The translations under genes and the position numbers were made by a program. A stretch of DNA of 32,331 nucleotides from a virus, in IMG/VR virus record IMGVR_UViG_3300041991_000086, positions 1 through 32,331 of that record, one strand, 5' to 3'. Below the pieces are notes generated by a model, which was not told the origin of the DNA, did not search any database, and saw only the letters and a list, made by a program, of their open reading frames with translations. How positions within the stretch are numbered: the stretch's first letter is position 1; the number at the start of each line of letters is the position of its first letter. Below are positions 27,351 through 32,331 of this stretch, piece after piece.

Positions 27351-28316
27351 CAGTACTTTGCACATATCAAAATCAATCGGCCTGCCAGTTCTAAGGCTCT
27401 CGTCGATCAAGTCAGAAACGCAGCCCTCCAGTTCGCGCATGTTGTCGCAAATGGCAGCCAAATAAGACACAACTTCAGGGTTTGAAATGCCCATTTGTTG
27501 GCATATTATCGTAACATCATCGTCGTCGAAGGGCATTAAGCGTTCAAAGTGACCCTGTTTAAGCCTCGAGTAAATCTGTGGAAAACTGTTCTTTTTCCGT
27601 TCAGCCAGTTTCTTCAGCTTCTCTTCGTAGTCGTTAGCACCTACCAACACAATACCGCAAATTCCCTTAAGGGCATCCATCATAGCTTTGATCCCATCGT
27701 ATGCGCCAACCTTCAGGTTTTCGGCTTCATCAATAACCAAAAGTGGAGAGTCTTTTCTAATCAGGGTTTTTGTAATCCTCTTACGGATGTCGATCTTGGT
27801 ACCTTCGGTTTCGCAACCAACGGCCTCGGCCACCGAAACCACAAAATCTTTCACACTCATATCGCCGTCGCAGGTCACCACATAAGTGTTTCCTGGGTAT
27901 TCCTTCCGATAACGGTCTATTGAATAACTTTTGCCTGCACCAGTGTCGCCATCAATGCAGCCGGGGAGCTTATTGGCACGCATGGCATCAAGCTTATTGC
28001 ACACAAACATGAAGTTGTCTGTGTTGAAATGCCTCCAGCTACTGGTGGTTTCCATTCCAATTGCAGCAGCAAGTTTTAAAAACACACGATCTTTAATCGA
28101 CGAGAAGATCTCTTTGCCTTCACGGGTGCTTTTTACTTCGTCCCACTTACGGTTCTTCATGTAATGCCAAGTGGTTTTGTTATTGTACTCCACCGAGTCG
28201 AGGAAACCAGTAACACTAAAGCCGTCGGGCTTCGATTCGAAGAATTCAATGGCCGTTTGTACAATAAGCTCTTTGCTTTTTGTGTCCAAAGGGTTGCTAA
28301 GTTGTAATTTTTCCAT
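27345..28316 (-). CDS. MuB-like AAA+ ATPase, transposition target activator
   Basis: 323 residues. Walker A is GDTGAGKS (123-130), Walker B LLVIDEAEN (192-200, D196/E197); sensor-1 VGANDY near 228 and Arg R251 complete the AAA core. The N-terminal ~85 residues form an extra helical DNA-binding part (SVTGFLDSVEYNNKTTWHYMKNRKW), as in Mu B. The C-terminal helical lid is GCVSDLIDESLR. It should bind target DNA, give target immunity and stimulate MuA. It directly follows the transposase gene across a 95-bp gap with a hairpin. Start chosen at ATG 28316. Confidence 0.85.
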   Translation of the reverse strand: MEKLQLSNPLDTKSKELIVQTAIEFFESKPDGFSVTGFLDSVEYNNKTTWHYMKNRKWDEVKSTREGKEIFSSIKDRVFLKLAAAIGMETTSSWRHFNTDNFMFVCNKLDAMRANKLPGCIDGDTGAGKSYSIDRYRKEYPGNTYVVTCDGDMSVKDFVVSVAEAVGCETEGTKIDIRKRITKTLIRKDSPLLVIDEAENLKVGAYDGIKAMMDALKGICGIVLVGANDYEEKLKKLAERKKNSFPQIYSRLKQGHFERLMPFDDDDVTIICQQMGISNPEVVSYLAAICDNMRELEGCVSDLIDESLRTGRPIDFDMCKVLF

Positions 28317-28336
28317 ATAATTGTTTATTTATTGTT

Positions 28337-28359
28337 GGGGCTGCCCTCTGTGGCTGCCC
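28337..28359. repeat. Diverged GGGCGA-type palindromic repeat
   Basis: GGGGCTGCCCTCTGTGGCTGCCC has GGGC-T-GCC and GGC-T-GCCC arms with a T.T mismatch, in the MuA-MuB gap. It is similar in shape to the repeat at 17014. Confidence 0.4.
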
Positions 28360-28369
28360 GGTTATTTAT

Positions 28370-28406
28370 GCCCTTCCCGGCTGTATCGTAAACAATAGGG
28401 AAGGGC
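28370..28406 (-). terminator. Hairpin between transposase and MuB
   Basis: GCCCTTCCC (28370-28378) and GGGAAGGGC (28398-28406) are a perfect 9-bp inverted repeat with a 19-nt loop. No strong T run follows on the minus strand, so it probably tunes or stabilises the mRNA rather than ending it. Confidence 0.45.
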
Positions 28407-28411
28407 TATTT

Positions 28412-30694
28412 TTATGCTGTTTTGTCTTTAAATCTTTCCCGTGCGCGGGCTCTCCTGGCATTTTCCTTTTCTATTTCGTTTATTGAAATTACAGGGGTTA
28501 AATGGCCACGTCCTTGCAGTAGGTATTGGGTATAGTAATTGTCAAATTCAATAGCCTCGGGGGTGCTTAAACCTTGTTTAAACCTTTCTACAAACGGTTT
28601 TATATGCTTGTCGCCGCGTTGTTTAATCAACCCTTTAACAGTCTTTTCCATCATATCAGGCTCCATAGAGCTAATATCAATGTCGAAACCGGCGGCAATA
28701 AATTCAAGGAATTTGCGGCGGTTGGCACGTACTATTTTTTGTCGTTTGCCGTGCATTTTGCCTATAAGTTCTTTATCATCATCGGTCTGCTCGGCAATAG
28801 CTCTCTGTGCACGTTTCAAACGCCCTACAGTAGTGATATAAATGTCTTTCGATGTATCGTTCTTTGCTTCAGGGTCATATTTGAAAAGGTGAACCTCACC
28901 GGGGTTGCGAGGGTCAAAACTCACACGTACCTTCATGCCTTTGTTCATCTCGCTGGTACGCTCCATGTAATCGGGCATCCAATACTCAAACTTTTTCTGT
29001 TCAAATTCAACGTTTATTGCCCCGTTGCGTATCGTAGTTATGGTGCTTTCATTAAGAATTGTAGCTCTTTCAAGTGTTTTAATAATTAACGCTTCAGGGT
29101 TTATGTTTTCAATACACGCTGTCCAGCGGTTCTTTTGATAGTCAAACTTCTGCAGGGGTTCAAAATTATAGGCGGCAATAATCTGTTTTACCAGCTCGTA
29201 ACCTGCTTTTAACCCTTTGGCAGGTGTTAAATTATAGTCGGTATTGGGATGGCGGTCGCTTTTTTGCGAGGTTATATTTACCCCTTTCCATGCCGGGTGG
29301 TTCTGACAAATGCGGTTTACTTCTTCAACCAATCTTTCAACGTACCGGCTCTTTGGGTTGGGCGCTTTTTTCCTTCCGGGTATTGAATTTGGGTCGTTGG
29401 GTGCAGGTTGTTTGTAGTATTTACAGCAACGCTCAAAAATTTGTTTTGTCGCCGTGCTAAGGTTACCACTAAAACGGTCACTTTCAATCTCAATGTAGCT
29501 CCTGCCGTTCATCACCTCCAAATGGTTTCGGTACATGTTGCGAACCATCAGGCCGTTTTCAACCAAGCCACAATCGTATCCGGTTATAGCCCCGCTGGCA
29601 TAATCGAAAACGGCCACAACAGTAAGCATTATATTGCAGCCGTCTATCTCGCTGTAAAAGTCAACTTGAAAACCGTCGAACCCTCCTTTTGATAATGAAT
29701 ACATCGGGCGTTCTCCTTTCACATGTGGAAGTACCTTATCAAAAGCCTTCATCCCGTCGCGTTCGTACTTAAGGAAATAATTTACCGCTGGCACGTTTAG
29801 AAAATCGAACATTGCACTTTGTGATAGTGGCTTTTTGTTTTCCTCTACACACCGCTGACAGTATCTGAAGTAAGTTTCTTCGTAATCAAACTTGTTGCCA
29901 GCCCCCGGGTTGCTCCAAATGTAACCCACCTCGTGCGCGTGCCACTCCAGCATGTTTATTCCGGCACCAACGATTAACTGTTTGTCACCTTCATAAATCT
30001 TACCGAACAATCGTGCATAATTGTTGCCTCGTTGGTCGCGTGGTGCAAGATCAAGTATTGCACTTTCGATGTTTAAACCTTGTTTAAAAGGTTTCATTTT
30101 GCGGTACAAAACCTGCTTGTTCGATATTTTGAAGCTGCTAAAACGCTCCATGTACTTCATGGCCTCGTCTATCAGTTCATCTTTACTTGTGTAGCCAATT
30201 TGCTTTACCTTTTGTGGGGTAATAGTGGCCAGCATGTTAATGCAAGCGGCTATGTGGGCAAGTTCGTGGGCGGTTCCAACATGGGTACCGCTTTTAATCA
30301 GCACATCGGCAGCTCCTGCCAGCGGCTTAACCATATCTTCAATGCTAACCTGTGCAATTTGCCGTTTTATCTCGGGCGAAAGCTCGGTTTTTGCGGGAGC
30401 AACTTGTATTGAATACAAACGGGGATCGGTTCCACTACATATCTTCTCCTTCACTTCATCCCTGTAGTTTTGCCGTATCCCCGCGTACTCTATATAAACC
30501 CTGCCTTTCCGGCTATCTGCCGGAAACTCTACCCATTTCTCTCCGTATTTTGCAAACCTCCGGTGAGGCCAGCAATTCACCTTCCCATTTCGTTGTCTCT
30601 TTAGTCCATCTTTCAATGTATGCCAAGAAACAACGCCATTCTCAATAAGCTCATCTGTGGTTAGGTAGATTGTATTGTTAATGAGTGTGGGCAT
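28412..30694 (-). CDS. MuA-type DDE transposase
   Basis: 760 residues. N-terminal ~60 residues (LTTDELIENGVVSWHTLKDGLKRQRNGKVNCWPHRRF) are the end-binding HTH-like domain seen in Mu transposases. The catalytic core has GFQVDFYSEIDG (D345), ESDRFSGN (D406) and SRYVERLVEE (E453), spaced about like Mu D269/D336/E392. A beta-barrel Mu-transpos_C region (GAINVEFEQKKFEYWMPDYM) follows, then a basic C-terminal tail that should contact MuB. It cuts phage ends and joins them to target DNA in replicative transposition. It is longer than Mu A (663). Two paired motif copies lie inside it, both encoding FKQGL. Confidence 0.92.
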   Translation of the reverse strand: MPTLINNTIYLTTDELIENGVVSWHTLKDGLKRQRNGKVNCWPHRRFAKYGEKWVEFPADSRKGRVYIEYAGIRQNYRDEVKEKICSGTDPRLYSIQVAPAKTELSPEIKRQIAQVSIEDMVKPLAGAADVLIKSGTHVGTAHELAHIAACINMLATITPQKVKQIGYTSKDELIDEAMKYMERFSSFKISNKQVLYRKMKPFKQGLNIESAILDLAPRDQRGNNYARLFGKIYEGDKQLIVGAGINMLEWHAHEVGYIWSNPGAGNKFDYEETYFRYCQRCVEENKKPLSQSAMFDFLNVPAVNYFLKYERDGMKAFDKVLPHVKGERPMYSLSKGGFDGFQVDFYSEIDGCNIMLTVVAVFDYASGAITGYDCGLVENGLMVRNMYRNHLEVMNGRSYIEIESDRFSGNLSTATKQIFERCCKYYKQPAPNDPNSIPGRKKAPNPKSRYVERLVEEVNRICQNHPAWKGVNITSQKSDRHPNTDYNLTPAKGLKAGYELVKQIIAAYNFEPLQKFDYQKNRWTACIENINPEALIIKTLERATILNESTITTIRNGAINVEFEQKKFEYWMPDYMERTSEMNKGMKVRVSFDPRNPGEVHLFKYDPEAKNDTSKDIYITTVGRLKRAQRAIAEQTDDDKELIGKMHGKRQKIVRANRRKFLEFIAAGFDIDISSMEPDMMEKTVKGLIKQRGDKHIKPFVERFKQGLSTPEAIEFDNYYTQYLLQGRGHLTPVISINEIEKENARRARARERFKDKTA
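28565..28583. repeat. Paired TTTAAAC motif, copy 5 of 6 (11-bp period)
   Basis: GCTTAAACCTTGTTTAAAC inside the transposase gene, encoding FKQGL on the minus strand. First half has one mismatch; second half is perfect. Confidence 0.6.
30071..30089. repeat. Paired GTTTAAAC motif, copy 6 of 6 (11-bp period)
   Basis: GTTTAAACCTTGTTTAAAA inside the transposase gene, encoding FKQGL again. It shares the central CCTTG with copy 5. Confidence 0.6.
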
Positions 30695-30921
30695 GGGTAA
30701 AAATTTGCTTTATTAGTGCCCCGGCGTGTTCCGGTGTGTACGCTTACAAGGTTTTTTACTACCTTCGGAGCTGTATTCAAAAAATAAAAAGTGTGGTTAC
30801 AAATGATTCTGATACTGCCAGGTGGATGGTTGATTATCATCGCTTCTGTATTGCTTGCCTAACTGGCAAAATTGAAAGTGCAGCTACAATTGTTTTGAAA
30901 ATGGCTGCAAGTTTTTGCGAC
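30695..30921. other. Gap between the switch genes and the transposase
   Basis: 227 bp. A 59-codon minus-strand frame (ATG 30840 to stop 30661) overlaps the transposase start by 34 bp, but its composition does not look strongly coding and I do not call it. A TTTTTTG stretch and an imperfect TAnnTTTG-like box are present, but no well-spaced promoter could be established. Confidence 0.4.
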
Positions 30922-31113
30922 TTACCCAGCAGCAGCATTAAGACCAAGTCCAACTTTCTTTTTCCCGGACTTTGTGAAATGCTCAGGAAATACAAAGGGA
31001 AGGAGGTCAGTGATGGGCTCTTTCATTACATCATCCTCACGCACAGCAAGCTGTTCGATAAACTCTAAATACTTTCTCCTGCGTTCCTGTACTTTCGATT
31101 TTTTTGCGGTCAT
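30922..31113 (-). CDS. Small early charged protein
   Basis: 63 residues: MTAKKSKVQERRRKYLEFIEQLAVREDDVMKEPITDLLPFVFPEHF, very basic N-terminus, then a helix-rich middle. It overlaps the Ner-like gene by 4 bp (ATGA), so the two are coupled. A role in the switch or in transposase control fits its position; sequence does not settle it. The opposite frame gives 127 residues but is less likely (see rejected). Confidence 0.6.
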   Translation of the reverse strand: MTAKKSKVQERRRKYLEFIEQLAVREDDVMKEPITDLLPFVFPEHFTKSGKKKVGLGLNAAAG

Positions 31114-31358
31114 GATATTTTATTTTGATCGATTAAACTTCTTTTTCGGTCAATAATGTACTGGTTCAATAGTTCGTCTACCAGTTTCAGTTCGTCTTTA
31201 TACATCTGTACGCGTTCGGGTGTACATAGGGTTTGTCCGGTTATTACACGGCTCACACTGTCGGTTCTCACACCTAAAATTGTAGCCACCACCTGTATTC
31301 CGGTGAGTGGTTTTTTAATTTTTTCCTTTTTTTGATACTTCGTGTCCATTAATCCCAT
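31110..31358 (-). CDS. Ner-like small HTH regulator
   Basis: 82 residues from ATG 31358 (ATG 31349 is also possible). Longer frames to 31403 would start upstream of the predicted RNA start. The segment LTGIQVVATILGVRTDSVSRVITGQTLCTPERVQMYKDEL is an HTH (GIQVVATILGV turn SVSRVITG). It is the first gene of the early operon. Ner in Mu turns down early transcription; this protein is expected to bind the shared operator region. Its C-terminus is basic. Confidence 0.65.
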   Translation of the reverse strand: MGLMDTKYQKKEKIKKPLTGIQVVATILGVRTDSVSRVITGQTLCTPERVQMYKDELKLVDELLNQYIIDRKRSLIDQNKIS

Positions 31359-31380
31359 AACTTTGATCTGTAATTTTTGG

Positions 31381-31430
31381 TAAATATATGCGGATATTTC
31401 CAAATATCAAATTTTAATGCGGATATTTTC
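31381..31430 (-). promoter_or_regulatory. Early promoter and repressor operators
   Basis: On the minus strand TTTG (31408-31411) is followed, 19 bp later, by TATATTTA (31381-31388), one mismatch from TAnnTTTG. Between them sits the perfect palindrome GATATTT-CC-AAATATC (31393-31408). The 12-mer ATGCGGATATTT occurs at 31388-31399 and 31417-31428, 29 bp apart. These are strong candidates for operators of the repressor and of the Ner-like protein; the second copy also lies 9 bp before the repressor ATG, allowing autoregulation. Confidence 0.7.
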
Positions 31431-31437
31431 TAATTAA

Positions 31438-31932
31438 ATGAGTGAAATAGTTGAAAGAATAAAAGAATTCATTGATAAAGAAGGCATAACAATAGCTATG
31501 CTTGAGAAGCAATTGGGTATGTCCAACAATTCTTTTCGTAAATCGTACAACAACAAGAAGGCTATTGGCACAGATAAGCTGGAGATGTTTATTAGGAAAT
31601 TTCCAAATGTCGATGCAAATTGGTTGCTTTTCGGTGAGACCAATAATGATGCACACCTAAATGCACACCTAAATGCACACCTTGATGCACACCTAAGCCC
31701 CAAAAAAGCAAAAACGCTTTGTTTAAATTGTGCGGCCAAGGCAGGCCAAATTGTGCAGTTAAATAAAGAGCTTGAAATATGTGCAGAGCGCGTTCAAGAA
31801 CACAAAGATCGCGTTCAAGAGTTAAAAGAGTGCGTTGCCAGCAAAAACATGATCATAGCCCAGCAAGAAGCCGAAATACGCCGTTTATCAAGCAATTCAG
31901 GGACTTCTTTCAATCAATCTTACGCATCGTAA
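31438..31932 (+). CDS. CI-type phage repressor with coiled-coil tail
   Basis: 164 residues, reading right, divergent to the early operon. N-terminal HTH: SEIVERIKEFIDKEGITIAMLEKQLGMSNNSFRKSYNNKKAIGTDKLEMFIRKFPNVDANWLLFGE in outline, the layout of Bacteroidetes phage repressors (IAMLEKQLGMS, IGTDKL, WLLFG). Then four DAHL/NAHL repeats (DAHLNAHLNAHLDAHL), a short LCLNCAAKAG segment and a coiled coil (VQEHKDRVQELKECVASKNMIIAQQEAEIRRLS) with repeated RVQE blocks for dimerisation. It should hold lysogeny by binding the 31.4 kb operators. Confidence 0.85.
   Translation: MSEIVERIKEFIDKEGITIAMLEKQLGMSNNSFRKSYNNKKAIGTDKLEMFIRKFPNVDANWLLFGETNNDAHLNAHLNAHLDAHLSPKKAKTLCLNCAAKAGQIVQLNKELEICAERVQEHKDRVQELKECVASKNMIIAQQEAEIRRLSSNSGTSFNQSYAS
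31648..31695 (+). repeat. 12-bp tandem repeat, four units, in the repressor linker
   Basis: The unit gatgcacaccta/aatgcacaccta occurs four times in frame, encoding DAHL/NAHL. The length of the repressor linker may change by slippage in 12-bp steps. Confidence 0.9.
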
Positions 31933-32331
31933 AGAGCAAAAGAATCCCTTACCCAGAGACCACACCACCCACTCATAAGCCCCGAGTTTTAAAAAACAGT
32001 TCATTCTTATTTATTCTTTCTTCAATACTTATACTGAAAATACTCCAAACGAATATTCCTATCGATTATTTCAATCCATTACTACTTTAAATTATATATT
32101 TTTTACTTTTGGTTTTGCTTGGCCGTCACGCCGGAAGTATTGCAATTAGTTGTATTATTGTATGTTGTACTGCATGTTGGTGTTTTGCTTTTATTTTACT
32201 CTGGGTTCTGCCCCTGTTAGTTGCGCCCGCTAGGGAACTAAAAAAATGTTTTTCTCATGATTATTCCATTTATATTTGCAGAAAAAATGTAGTATGTTTC
32301 AGTTTAGGTCGCCAAATGCAAACCGGGTTTT
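31933..32331. other. Noncoding right end, likely holding the phage terminus
   Basis: 399 bp without a gene. It is AT-rich and ends the region behind the repressor, where Mu has attL and transposase sites. TTAGTTG occurs twice (32146 and 32218), and TGT-rich blocks (TTGTATTATTGTATGTTGTA) lie at 32150-32170. Neither a 5'-TG...CA-3' end nor a 5-bp target duplication can be fixed without the other end. At 32271-32278 a perfect TATATTTG box on the plus strand points out of the window, perhaps the promoter of a host gene beginning near 32294. Confidence 0.5.
32271..32278 (+). promoter_or_regulatory. Perfect Bacteroidetes -7 box pointing out of the window
   Basis: TATATTTG fits TAnnTTTG exactly. 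No convincing TTTG -33 box is at 19 bp; the sequence there is T-rich (TGTTTTTC). An ATG at 32294 starts a frame that leaves the window. Confidence 0.45.

Noticed and set aside
30661-30840. 59-codon minus-strand frame in the gap before the transposase
   Set aside because: Composition is not convincing, and it overlaps the transposase start; kept only as a note.
30685-31068. Plus-strand 127-residue frame over the small early gene
   Set aside because: The minus frame at 30922-31113 has better codon content and an ATGA overlap with the Ner-like gene; the plus frame runs through the opposite strand of the transposase start.
32200-32240. Terminator at GTTC...CCCT / AGGG...GAAC
   Set aside because: Stem is short and broken by a bulge, with no T run following.

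Overview
The window holds most of a Mu-like transposable prophage with a contractile (myovirus-type) tail, in a Bacteroidetes host. The phage type is shown by a DDE transposase of the MuA family (28412-30694) next to a MuB-type AAA ATPase (27345-28316), a CI/Ner-like switch at the right, DUF3164 and GemA-type genes, a DUF935 portal, a MuF/gpG pair, a DUF2586 tail sheath, a split tail-assembly chaperone, a tape measure and a baseplate set. The host is inferred from promoters of the Bacteroidetes type (TTTG, 19 bp, TAnnTTTG), AT-rich leaders without clear Shine-Dalgarno sites, BspA-type leucine-rich repeats, and GC-rich palindromic repeats of kinds I recall from Bacteroidetes genomes. I cannot name a genus.

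Layout, from the phage early end (right) to the tail-fibre end (left). 31.9-32.3 kb: noncoding, probably holding the phage terminus and possibly host DNA. 31.4-31.9 kb: repressor gene (+) divergent from the early operon (-), with operators between. 31.1-22.2 kb: early/middle operon (-): two small switch genes, MuA, MuB, DUF3164, a MazG-like protein, about ten tiny genes often coupled by ATGA overlaps, a HAD phosphatase and GemA. 22.2-21.7 kb: one membrane-protein gene on the opposite strand (a moron). 21.7-20.7 kb: an antirepressor-like gene behind an inverted-repeat operator and a long structured leader, ending at a terminator. 20.6-20.3 kb: a small HTH-like gene with its own promoter. 14.5-20.3 kb: head-packaging module on the + strand (terminase small and large, gp36-like, portal, MuF with a nuclease-like tail, gpG-like). 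14.3-0 kb: the other late genes on the - strand (protease/scaffold, capsid, connector, lysis, sheath, tube, chaperones, tape measure, hub, spike, gp25-like/Ig fusion, fibre genes), ending in a leucine-rich-repeat tail protein cut by the window edge.

How it works together: the repressor at 31.4 kb probably shuts the early promoter. On induction MuA and MuB carry out replicative transposition and the middle genes act on host and regulation. Two divergent late promoters in the 14.31-14.49 kb gap then express packaging genes one way and capsid, tail and lysis genes the other. This divergent late arrangement differs from Mu, where late genes run one way.

Most noteworthy: (1) two tRNA acceptor/T-arm-like minihelices within the early operon, one with the G3:U70 and A73 identity pattern of alanine tRNA; (2) a three-way-junction-like leader RNA with a GNRA hairpin upstream of the antirepressor-like gene; (3) a recurrent paired GTTTAAAC motif with 10-11 bp period at six places; (4) a portal-MuF junction with no start codon for MuF, an A10 run and a GC hairpin, suggesting frameshifting, and a MuF C-terminus resembling a PD-(D/E)xK toxin; (5) a leucine-rich-repeat tail protein with nearly identical 69-bp repeats; (6) several families of GC-rich palindromic repeats at gene boundaries.
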